Of a DNA stretch of 64,000 nucleotides, positions 54,201 through 62,230 are shown piece after piece. This stretch comes from Colius striatus. Lineage: Eukaryota > Chordata > Aves > Coliiformes > Coliidae. The notes under the pieces were generated by a model that searched no databases, was not told the origin of the DNA, and was given only the letters and a program-made list of their open reading frames with translations. The translations under genes and the position numbers were made by a program. Position 1 is the first letter of the stretch. Each line of letters begins with the position of its first letter. Location of the stretch: NCBI RefSeq assembly GCF_028858725.1, contig NC_084775.1:15149597-15213596 (forward strand), in the 5' to 3' direction.

Positions 54201-56371
54201 TCTGCAAGGAAGAGGTTCAGGACACATCCTCAGTGCTCAGAAAGGAGGAGTGAAATCCACCTGATGAATTTTTGGGGGGGATTATTAGTAACAGACTTAA
54301 ACATGGGCAGAGGAGCAAAGGGGAAGGGAGAGCAGCCTCAGCCCCCACTGCCAGTTCCACAGAGACCTTTGCAAACTGGTCCTGAAGCAGTGAACTTCTG
54401 TCTAAAGAGGGGAGCTGCAAGCAGCAACTGACCAGTAGCTTGGGCAGAGGATCAGGAACTAAAGAGGCATCCAGAGGTAGCCCTTTACCTCACACTCTGA
54501 CAAGGAACAGCAAATGGCTTTAGGGACTGCAAGCTTCCACACACCCAGAAGGAAATCCTGAAAGCAGCCTGGCAGAGCAGCCACACTGTGTTATGAGTAA
54601 AGCCCCTCCACACTTCAGAAGCCACCTGCCCCTTCCACCCATGTTGTATTATTTGCTGCTTAACTATGAACTGTAACTCCTGGCAGGAGTTTGTCTGGGC
54701 CCTGACTCACACCCAGTGACTGGAGCCACTTCAGAGCTGCCACCCCCTAGCTGTGGGGCACCAGCCACAAGCAAACACACAGGACAGGACAGAGTGGTGG
54801 GGGCTGGAAGGGCCCTGCAGAGCTGCTCCAGCCCCAGCCTCTGCTCCAGCAGGTTCCCCTGGCTCAGGGGGCACAGGAACGTGTCCAGGTGGGGTTGGAA
54901 ACCTCCTGAGCAGGAGCCTCCACACCCTCCCTGGGCAGCCTGGGCCAGGGCTCCCTCCCCTCAGCACCAAAGGGCTTTCTCCTGGTGTTCCAGTGGAACT
55001 GTTTGTGCTCCAGCTCGTGCCCATCACCCCCTTGGTTACATCCTGGCAGCAACTCAGCTCACAGAGGAAAAACAAAGCCTGGAGCAGGGGAGCACACACA
55101 ACCCCCCTCCCTCTCTGTGCCACAGCAGCCCCTGGCAGAGGCCAGAGCAGCACAGCCACAAGTAGCAACAGCTCCAGTTCTTGTACAAGGCTCAATGCTG
55201 CACATTAACAACACCTCGTAGAGCTTAAAACATCCCAAATCTGCCCTTGGAGTTTCTCTGGCCTGGGGCAACGTTCTCAAAGCCTGGCACAAACCCAGCC
55301 CAAGCCAGGGGAGTTTCCACAGGGGTGCCTCAGCTGCAGCAGGAGCAGAGGATGCTCTGTACCTTCAGTGAGGGGGAAGAGTTCACTCATCTTCTGACGA
55401 GCCCTTCTGAGCTTCACCAGCTCTCCCTCCTGGCGCAGCAGCTTTATCAGATCCAGGTGGCAGTTATAGTCAAAAGCATTGATGGAAAGCTTTAAAGACA
55501 AAAACAGTACTTTCACAGCACTGCTGAGAGATGGGCACGAAGAAACCAGAGAGCACTGAGCAGGACAGAACCTCACACTCTCTTTTGAGGCACAACCACC
55601 CCATCGTGTGCTCGGGCAGCCAAGGTACCCAGAGCTCACTGTCATTTGCCAGATACACGTTTAAAACAGCTTCCCATGCTGAGCAGAGCTCTGAAGTGCT
55701 GCTTAGAGCTCAGCTCACAGCTCTCAGCACTAAAGGCGACCGCTCAGCAGCACAAACGCCAGCCCAAGAGCGCGGTGGCTGCAGAAACACACCCCAGAGA
55801 GCAACAGAAAGTCTTCTCCCGTTGAACCGAGGGGGGTTTCGCTTCCTTAGAAGCAATTTAAGAACGCCAAGGTTTGGGATTGGCTCTTTTTTCCCCTCCC
55901 CGAGCTCACGCCGCCTGCTCGGGCTGTCCCCTGGAACCTCCCCCTCACAGCACACCCCCAGGCCGCCCGGGCTCCCCACACGGCAGCCCCCAGCGACAGC
56001 GGCACACGGGGCCGCTCCCCCCGCCCCGCCGCAGCCGGCAGCCCCCAGCGACAGCGGCACACGGGGCCGCTCCCGCCGCCCCGCCGCAGCCGGCAGCCCC
56101 CAGCGACAGCGGCACACGGGGCCGCTCCCCCCGCAGCTCCCGAAGGCGGCCGCGGCTCGTCCAGGCCTCAGCCCCGCGCCGCGCCGGGCCGCACCTGCTC
56201 CTCCAGCCGCTGGATCTCGGCCTCGTTCTCTTTCTCCTCATCTTCGCCGTCACCGGACGAGTCGGAGTCGGCGTCGTCGTCCGAGTCTCCTCCCGACTCC
56301 GGGTCGCCCTCGGACAGCCGCTTCTCCTCCTCCGCCGCCGCCGCGGCCGCCTCAGCTCCCGCCGCCGCCAT
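42281..56371 (-). CDS. SART3: SART3 (p110), U4/U6 snRNP recycling factor
   Basis: Nineteen coding exons give 934 residues (human 963). In order: 56371-56195, 55489-55363, 54201-54097, 53292-53108, 52156-52051, 51339-51215, 50763-50608, 50466-50328, 49594-49487, 49090-49013, 48808-48750, 48044-47935, 47698-47586, 47177-47101, 46784-46616, 45984-45536, 44847-44695, 43330-43143 and 42461-42281; all borders are GT-AG and all phases agree. SART3 binds U6 snRNA, aids U4/U6 reannealing and recruits USP15/USP4. Seen: acidic N-terminus; HAT repeats about 100-555 (ALWEAYREFE, WLEYYNLERAHGDTQHC); a basic nuclear-localisation stretch about 575-600; RRM1 676-750 (VFVSNL, RGYCYVEF); RRM2 772-846 (LFISGL, GLAYVEY); and the C-terminal Lsm-binding motif MSNADFAKMLLKK. 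The start lies in AAGATGGCGGC. The N-terminus is about 45 residues shorter than human and alanine-rich. Introns hold seven CR1 pieces. Confidence 0.97.
42731..43097 (-). mobile_element. CR1 LINE 3' fragment in SART3 intron 18
   Basis: A full-length 3' piece on the same strand as the gene: ATCACAGAGTCATTTGAG, GGAAAAGCCCTGGAAGC through ACACCCCTCTCAGGG to CCTCTTCTCCAGGCTCAAC. It ends 45 bp from the exon at 43143-43330, and an oppositely oriented copy lies on the other side of that exon. Confidence 0.87.
43487..43688 (+). mobile_element. CR1 LINE 3' fragment in SART3 intron 17
   Basis: Sense-strand copy, CTTCCCTGAGAGGGGTGTCA to AACAACCCAAATGATCCTTT, antisense to SART3 and inverted relative to the copy at 42731-43097. 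Confidence 0.87.
43968..44038 (+). mobile_element. CR1 LINE 3' end (about 70 bp)
   Basis: Contains GGTGATCCTGCTCTGGCAGG and GGTTGGACTAGATGATCTTT followed by CAAGGTCCCTTCCAGCCC, the classic CR1 3' terminus of the third subfamily. Confidence 0.82.
44848..45535 (-). other. SART3 intron between the two RRM exons
   Basis: No repeat, extra exon or RNA gene was recognised in this 688-bp intron. The other SART3 introns are covered by the CR1 entries or are likewise plain. Confidence 0.7.
47767..47910 (-). mobile_element. CR1 LINE 3' fragment beside SART3 exon 12
   Basis: Antisense copy: AGAATCCCAGCGTGGTGGGG, GGGGGCACAGGAACGTGTCC, CCTTCCCTGGGCAGCCTGG. It ends only about 25 bp from the SART3 exon at 47935-48044. 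Confidence 0.84.
49848..50243 (-). mobile_element. CR1 LINE 3' fragment in SART3 intron 8
   Basis: Antisense copy beginning CATAGAATCACTGTGGTTGG and running through ACACCCCTCTCAGGG, TTTCCTCTTGTCCTATTGC and CAGCCTCCTCTTCTCCAGC. It is complete for its class. Confidence 0.87.
52539..52608 (-). mobile_element. CR1 LINE 3' end (about 70 bp) in SART3 intron 4
   Basis: CTTCATAGAGTGGGGCTGG, GAAGGGACCTTTAAAGAGC, AGTTCCACCCCCCTGCTG match the antisense CR1 3' terminus. Confidence 0.75.
54788..55038 (-). mobile_element. CR1 LINE 3' fragment in SART3 intron 2
   Basis: Antisense copy: GAGTGGTGGGGGCTGGAAGG, CACAGGAACGTGTCCAGG, CTCCCTGGGCAGCCTGGG, ending GCTCGTGCCCATCACCCCC. Confidence 0.87.
55981..56136. 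repeat. 55-bp tandem repeat in SART3 intron 1
   Basis: CGGCAGCCCCCAGCGACAGC recurs at 55981, 56036 and 56091, giving nearly three copies of a GC-rich 55-bp unit. It lies in the CpG island 60 bp inside intron 1 of SART3. Copies differ by only a few bases. Confidence 0.94.
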
Positions 56372-56993
56372 CTTATGCAGCTCCGTCCGCAGCCGGGCGC
56401 GCTCGGCTGCCCGCCGGGGCTGTCCCGCTGGCGCCTGGCCCGCCGTCGCGCACTGCCGCCGGGATAGCGCTGACCGGGAGAGCGAGAAGCCTTCTCCCGC
56501 AGCTGCCCGCGCTGGGCTGCGCGCCAAGCCCGCGCTGCGCTGAGCGCCGGCGGAACCGCACGCGTGGTTTTCTCAGCTGAGGCGCAGGCGGCGCTGCGGA
56601 CACCTCGGGCCCTATCCATCAGGGGTCCTTCGAGCCGAGTCGGAGCATGCGCAAACCGCCGCTCCTCCGGCATATTGAGTGTGGCGGCCACTGCCCGCGC
56701 TGGGTGTCGCGATAGTAAACGGGAGGGTGTCGCGATTAGAAACAGCGTTTGTTGTTCGTTACGGCGACAGCGCGGGACTCCTCTCGCAGAGCGGCTGGGG
56801 ACGAAGCACCGCGCGCGCCAGGCGGGGGCGGGGCCAGGGGCGAGGGGGCGAGGCTTTGTGGATGGGCGTGGTCAATTGGATGACGTATGGTGAAGGGGCG
56901 TAGCCGATTGGAGGAGCGGAATGGAGGGGGCGTGTCCGTCGCACCCGAGGTTATAAAAGGGCGGCGCGGGCCGGGCGCCCTCTCAGAGCGAAG
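56372..56993. promoter_or_regulatory. Divergent SART3 (-) / ISCU (+) promoter, CpG island
   Basis: The start codons are 622 bp apart and diverge. On the ISCU side: GC box GGGGGCGGGGCC (56824), inverted CCAAT boxes at 56875 and 56907, a TGACGTA CREB/ATF-like site (56881-56887) and a TATA box TATAAAA (56952-56958) about 40 bp before the ISCU ATG. Two GGTGTCGCGATA/T copies (near 56703 and 56726) carry TCGCGA. AAGATGGCGGC (YY1-like) overlaps both start codons. The CpG-rich sequence extends from about 55.9 to 57.6 kb. Confidence 0.85.
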
Positions 56994-58977
56994 ATGGCGG
57001 CGCTGAGGGCGGTGCGGGCGGCGCTGCTGCGGCCCGCGGCCGGCCAGGCCCGGCTGGGCTACCACAAGAAGGTACGGGGCGAGTGGCGGGGATGGGACAC
57101 GGACGCACGCACACGCGCGGGGTGGGCTGTCCGTGACGCGCTGCCTCTCCCCGCAGGTGGTGGATCACTACGAGAACCCGCGCAACGTCGGCTCCCTCGA
57201 CCGCAACGCCAAGAACGTGGGCACCGGGCTGGTGGGTGCCCCGGCCTGCGGGGACGTCATGAAGCTGCAGGTAGAGGCGGGAGGAGGGTGCCGTGGGGCT
57301 GAAGCGGGCCCCTTGCCCTCAGGGGCACGGCGCGGCCTTCTCTCCGCGCACCCGCCGTGTCCCGCGGGGCCTGCGCAAGGCCGCGGCAGCCGCGGGGGAG
57401 CCGAGGCCCAGCCCGGGCCCGGGAGGGTGGCTCTGGGGTGGCCGAGCAGGTCACTGACGTGCCCCCAACGCTCCGGCAGGTGGAAGTGGATGAGAACGGG
57501 AGGATCGTCGACGCCCGTTTCAAGACGTTCGGCTGCGGGTCGGCCATCGCCTCCAGCTCGCTGGCGACCGAGTGGGTCAAAGGGAAAACGGTAACGGCCC
57601 AGCTGGAGTCGGGGGGGGACAGCACTGAAAGGCTCCGGAGCTCCCAGCCTGTGCAGCTTCCCTGCTGGGAACACCTTGTGCAGGAACACCTTGTGCCCTG
57701 GGACTGACCTGGCTTCTAGGGCAGCTCCTGCCTCTTCCCAGCCCTTCCACTGGGCTGCAGGGAGGCACAAACACCTTCCTCACAGGTTCTGAAGGAAAGC
57801 TGAGTTAGGGATTGCCTTCAGGTTATTGATACTTCTCTGATTTCAGTGCCAGAAAAGCATTTCTATGTGATGCTAAAATCCTGTGTCCAGTTCTGGGCCC
57901 CTCTCTACCAGAAGGACATGGAGGTGCTGGAGTCACTGTCCCTGGAGGGGTTTCAGAGCTGGGTGGGTGTTGCACTGAGGGAAATGGGCTGATAGGGCTG
58001 GGACAGAGGCTGCACTCCATGGGCTTAAAGGGCTCTGTGAGCTGAAACCATTCTGTGAGTCTGTAAGAGGTTCCAAAGAAACTCAAGGAAAAGCTGCTTC
58101 CCTGCTGAGCTGAGGGAGCACTGGCAGGGGCTGCCCAGATGGGCTGTGGAGTCTCCTCCTGGAGACATTCCAACCCAGCTGCACAGTCCCTGTGTGCCCT
58201 GCTCTAGGTGTTGCTGCTCTGGCAGGGAGGTTGCACTGGATGAGCTTCCCAGGTCCCTTCCAGCCCTTTTGTAAAAGGCACCAGTAGAACAGTCCCTCTG
58301 GGGCCCCTCACCCTATGACACTGGGGCTTTGCTTCATTCCCACCACTGCTCAGCCTGAGACATTCCCTAAGCCCAGCAGCCTGGGCTGGTGACATGTTCT
58401 TCCCCCTGGATTCTTGTGGCTGTTGCAGCAGTGATTCAGCTTGGGCAGCAGCTGCCCCTGCAGCCTATGTGGCAGCTGCCATGGCCTCTGAGCACACACT
58501 CCCTGCCTTCCAGGTTGATGAGGCTTTGAAGATCAAGAACACAGACATTGCCAAAGAGCTCTGCCTGCCCCCTGTCAAACTGCACTGCTCCAGTAAGTAC
58601 AGGGCCCAGCTGGGAGGCAGCTGGTGCCTCACAACTCACCTGTGGCCGGCTTTTGAGCTTATTTGAAGAGCTTTCAGGTCTCATCTTTGGGGCTGTGTAG
58701 CTCAGTGGATATAAGAGGTGTTGAGGTGGTGATTCTGACCTTCTGCCTCCGCCCCAGGGCTCCCTGCAGCAGTGCTTGGTGCTCAGGCAGGGGTCCTGCT
58801 GTGGCTGCTTGTGCTTTTACATCAGCTTTAGTTCCCTCCTGCTGATTCCTTGTCCCTGAAACACTTGTTTTGTTGTCAGTGTTGGCTGAAGACGCCATCA
58901 AGGCGGCCTTGGCCGATTACAAGCTGAAGCAAGACCCAAACAAAGAAGAGCCTGAGAAGAAAGCCAACAGTGCCTGA
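56994..58977 (+). CDS. ISCU: ISCU, mitochondrial iron-sulfur cluster scaffold
   Basis: Five coding exons, 56994-57071, 57157-57270, 57480-57590, 58514-58592 and 58880-58977, join in frame to 159 residues (human 167). ISCU receives sulfur from the NFS1-ISD11-ACP complex with frataxin help, builds 2Fe-2S clusters and hands them on through HSC20/HSPA9. Seen: an Arg/Ala-rich presequence of about 22 residues before YHKK; the core from VVDHYENPRNVGS; ligands Cys57 and Asp59 (GAPACGD), Cys83 (FGCGSAIASSS) and Cys126; the chaperone motif LPPVK (119-123); and Met128, equivalent to human Met140. The C-terminus DPNKEEPEKKANSA differs in detail from mammals. Exon 1 lies at a TATA-type start 35-40 bp downstream of TATAAAA. 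The third intron (57591-58513) carries two CR1 pieces. All catalytic residues are intact. Confidence 0.97.
57879..58272 (+). mobile_element. Two adjoining CR1 LINE 3' pieces in ISCU intron 3
   Basis: The first piece (about 57879-58066) runs from CTGTGTCCAGTTCTGGGCCC to the terminal AACCATTCTGTGAGTCTGT. The second (about 58070-58272) runs from GCTGCTTCCCTGCTGAGCTG through CCAGATGGGCTGTGGAGTCT to CAGGTCCCTTCCAGCCCTTT. Either two copies inserted side by side or one landed in the tail of the other. Confidence 0.78.
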
Positions 58978-59360
58978 ACTGACTGGAGCTCCTTCTCTTT
59001 CCACTGGGATTGGCAGTGCAATTGCTGGAGCTGGCAGGAGGCTCCTGGGCACCCTGAAGCTGTAAGATACGCACAAGCTCTGCTCCAGGCGTGGCAGGGC
59101 CAGGCTGGGGCAGCCCCCGGCCCCTCACACCCCCCAGGGACTGCTCAGCCCTGGGAGAGGAAACCCTGGGAGAGGAAACCCTGGGCTGGGACTGCAAGGG
59201 CTGCACTTTTCCTTGGCAGATGTAGAGTTTTGCCTCATGTTTGAAGAGAATTTAGTGGGAAACGTTGCCTTGGCCTCAGTCTTTGTGTGGGAAGTGTCTG
59301 TGGGATGCAGCTGCCCACCAGCCACAGCCCAGGGGCACCCTCCTCTTGCTCTCTGACCTT

Positions 59361-59478
59361 CTCAGGAAGATCCCAACCCCACCTGGACACGTTCCTGTGC
59401 CCCCTGAGCCAGGGGAACCTGCTTGAACAGGGGCTGGGGCAGCTCTGTGGGCCCTTCCCACCCCCCATCCTGTGTGAC
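59361..59478 (+). mobile_element. CR1 LINE 3' fragment (short)
   Basis: Sense-strand CR1 3' end: CCCCACCTGGACACGTTCC, CCCTGAGCCAGGGGAACCTG, GGGCCCTTCCCACCCCCC. Confidence 0.84.
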
Positions 59479-59896
59479 CATGTGCTGGTGGAGCCCAGGG
59501 AGTCTGCTACAAGAGTTTCACCCCCTTAGAGGAGAGGAAACATCCTTGTGGGGCCTGAAGCCCAGCCAGTGGGGTGCAGGGCTGAGGGGAAGCTGCCAGG
59601 CTCAACGTGTGGCCTCAGGTCCTGCAGCTCAGCAGAGCCCTGGCAGCGGGACACACTCACTCACCTCCTGGAGGGTTCTCACAGCAGCAGGAGCTGGGCA
59701 GGCAGCAGCTGTGGGGAGCTGGGTTTGGGGTGGTGTGGCTTCACCCATGGCCCAGCCCCTGTGTGACTGCTGGCAGATGCTTTTACCAGGGGAGCTTTTC
59801 CTTGGAGTTCCAAAACAAACACCACCATTAAAAGCTTCACCTGCTCTTCACATCTTAAACCATCTCAGAAGCCTTCACTTGCCTGTTTCATGCCAA

Positions 59897-60095
59897 GGCC
59901 CAGCGTGGTGGGGGCTGGAAGGGCCCTGCAGAGCTGCTCCAGCCCCAGCCCCTGCTCCAGCAGCTTCCCCTGGCTCAGGGGGCACAGCAACGTGTCCAGC
60001 TGGGGTTGGAAACCTCCTGAGCAGGAGCCTCCACACCCTCCCTGGGCAGCCTGGGCCAGGGCTCCCTCCCCTCAGCACCAAAGCACTTTCTCCTC
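59897..60095 (-). mobile_element. CR1 LINE 3' fragment
   Basis: Antisense copy: CCCAGCGTGGTGGGGGCTGG, GGGGGCACAGCAACGTGTCC, CTCCCTGGGCAGCCTGGG, CCTCAGCACCAAAGCAC. It is inverted relative to the copy at 59361. Confidence 0.87.
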
Positions 60096-60720
60096 CTGCT
60101 TCTTAACATTTCCAGCCCATTAAGCAGCTCATTCCTCTGTCTCTGCCCACAGCTTTGAGTTGTTTCCTTCCACACAGAGCAAGTCCCACCTTGGTGCCCC
60201 TGTGGTTTGTCCCTTTAGCCCAGCACAGCCTGAGCCTGACCCTTGGCACAGCCCCCGTGCCAGGCTCCTGGAGCAGCCCTTGCACTTACCAACAGCAATC
60301 AGGGAGACTTCAGCCACAGCCTCTGCTGTGGGACAGAACAGGCTCATCCCCCTGCCCAGAGCCCCTCCACACACTGCCAGGGGGAGAGAAACGGCAGAAG
60401 GGGAGAGGTTGTCCCACTGCCAGGGGCTGGGGGCGGATCCCTGGGGCTGGGATAAAGCTTGGGGGTGCAGGGGTGAGGCTGTGTTGCCCCAGGGTTGTGC
60501 TGGCCTGCTGCCCGGGCAGTGCTCGCTGGGGCTGTCAGATAAGCACTTTCCCAGAAGCAGCCTGTTGGCTGCAGATCTGGAGTCCAACACCCACCGTCCT
60601 GGGGCTCCCAGAGCTTCATCCCCAGAGCTAAACCCCGCTGCCATGGCCGCGAGGGAGCAGACAGCCGCGGGGCCGCGCCAGCCACCGCCCGAGCTGCAGG
60701 AACAACCCGGCAGAGGGAGC

Positions 60721-61499
60721 TGCGGAGGAAACGTCTTTTATTACAAGCCGAAGGGGTTACGGAGAGGCAGGAGCCCGGCTGGGCACCGGCTGCCTGGCCT
60801 GGGGCAGGAGGGGCCTCGCCAACAAACCCCCCACGCTGGGCCGGCACGGGTGGCCACGGGCATCAGCAGAGTGTGGCCAGGCTGGAGCAGTCCCTGCCCC
60901 GCTCCTCGGGCAGCAAAGGGCTGGGGGTGAGTGGCAGAGGGTGAGAGCTGCCTGGCACAGCACCGGCACAGCACCAGGAGCTGCCTGGCACAGCAGCAGC
61001 ACTAGGAGCTGCCTGATACAGCACCAGCACAGCACCAGCACCAGGAGCTGCCTGGCACTGCACCAGCACAGCACCAGCACCAGGAGCTGCCTGGCACAGC
61101 ACCGGCACAGCACCAGGAGCTGCCTGGCACAGCAGCAGCACTAGGAGCTGCCTGATACAGCACCAGCACAGCACCAGAAGCTGCCTGGCACAGCACCGGC
61201 ACAGCACCAGGAGCTGCCTGGCACAGCAGCAGCACTAGGAGCTGCCTGATACAGCACCAGGACAGCACCAGGAGCTGCCTGGCACAGCACCAGCACCACG
61301 GAGACACGGTGCCTGCCAACCCCCCACCCCAGCTCTGCCACAGGGTCCTGCCAGGTGCCCTGGGGGGATGGGGGACACACGGGGGGCTTCAGTGGGGCCT
61401 CCTCGAGCCGCCACCTACGTGTGGAGCAACGACCCCCCCTCCAGGGCTGCCGGGCGGCCCCTGAGCCGGCGGCTCCTCGGGCTCAGCTGGGGCCTGGCG
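60721..61499 (-). other. TMEM119: TMEM119 3' UTR (inferred)
   Basis: An AATAAA on the minus strand (60742-60737) lies about 760 bases after the TMEM119 stop. The UTR would include the minisatellite at 60947-61290. Confidence 0.65.
60947..61290. repeat. Minisatellite in TMEM119 3' UTR
   Basis: Units built on GAGCTGCCTGGCACAGCACC and its variant CTGATACAGCACC alternate. The longer block CACCGGCACAGCACCAGG recurs at 60961, 61100 and 61194, showing higher-order duplication (139 and 94 bp). On the gene strand the array is rich in CAGC/GCTG hairpin-forming text. Confidence 0.92.
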
Positions 61500-62219
61500 C
61501 TAAGTGCTGGGGGGCTCCTGGGTGCTGGCAGCAGCCGCCTCCCCCCGTGTGCCCCCGGCCCCTGCGGCCTCCTCAGCAGCTGCGTCCTGGGGAGGGGGCT
61601 CAGCAGCTTGCTCCTCACCCAACTTCTTGCTTCCTCCCTCCTCCTCCTCCTCCTCGGGGGGGTTGTTCAGCGGCGCGGCGCGGGGGGGCCTGAGGCTGTG
61701 TGCAGCGGCCAGGATGTCTGCCTGCAGCCCCCCCTGGCCCGGGGGCTCCTCAGCCCTGGGGGCTCTGTCTGGCACCTCGCTGAAGGGCCGGGGCCCCCCG
61801 CTCTTGTCCCGCTCGTCCACGTACTTGTGCCTGGGGAAGGCCGCGGGGTAGTACGCCGACGCTTTGTGCTTCTGCCGGAGCACCAGGGCGGCGCACACGA
61901 TGAAGAGGAGGACGAAGGCCAGCGAGCCCACCACCACCAGCAGCAGCAGGTACTCCTTGAAGAAGCCCAGCAGCCCGTCCAGCAGCCCCCCCGGCGCCGA
62001 GCCGTTGCTCCCCGTGGTGCCGGCCGCGGCCCGCAGCGTGGGGCCGGGTCCCGGCGTGGCGCGGCCGATGGCGGGCGGCGTGGCCGAGGCCTCCTCGCCG
62101 TCCCCGCTGCCGCCGTCCGGCAGCACCGCGGCGTGCCGGGCCACCAGCGAGCCTGCCGCGGCCACCAGCAGCGCCAGCAGCGCCAGCAGCCACCTGCCCA
62201 TCGCCGCCTGTGCCGCCAT
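61500..62219 (-). CDS. TMEM119: TMEM119, single-pass membrane protein
   Basis: One coding exon, 239 residues (human 283), stop at 61502-61500. The start ATG at 62219 is 11 bases after the splice acceptor CCCGCAG and has G at -3 and +4. Seen: a signal peptide about 1-28 (LLALLALLVAAAG), a Gly/Pro/Ser-rich ectodomain with an NGS sequon at N72, a membrane segment at 91-114 (VVVGSLAFVLLFIVCAA) and the family-diagnostic juxtamembrane run KASAYYP, KYVDERDKSGGPR and FSEVPDRAP. LQADILAA follows, then a low-complexity tail with a run of six or more Glu encoded by a CTC repeat. In mammals TMEM119 is a microglial marker and a promoter of osteoblast differentiation; its molecular activity is unclear. Its place next to ISCU agrees with mammalian order. 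Some clade-specific tail shortening is seen, but no frame break. Confidence 0.94.
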   Translation of the reverse strand: MAAQAAMGRWLLALLALLVAAAGSLVARHAAVLPDGGSGDGEEASATPPAIGRATPGPGPTLRAAAGTTGSNGSAPGGLLDGLLGFFKEYLLLLVVVGSLAFVLLFIVCAALVLRQKHKASAYYPAAFPRHKYVDERDKSGGPRPFSEVPDRAPRAEEPPGQGGLQADILAAAHSLRPPRAAPLNNPPEEEEEEGGSKKLGEEQAAEPPPQDAAAEEAAGAGGTRGEAAAASTQEPPST

Positions 62220-62230
62220 CACCGCCGGGG

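Larger units (their letters stand above)
58978..60720. other. ISCU 3' UTR and gap to TMEM119
   Basis: A candidate ISCU polyadenylation signal ATTAAA lies at 59827-59832; no AATAAA was noticed nearer the stop. Two CR1 pieces are listed separately. No further gene was recognised. Confidence 0.5.
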
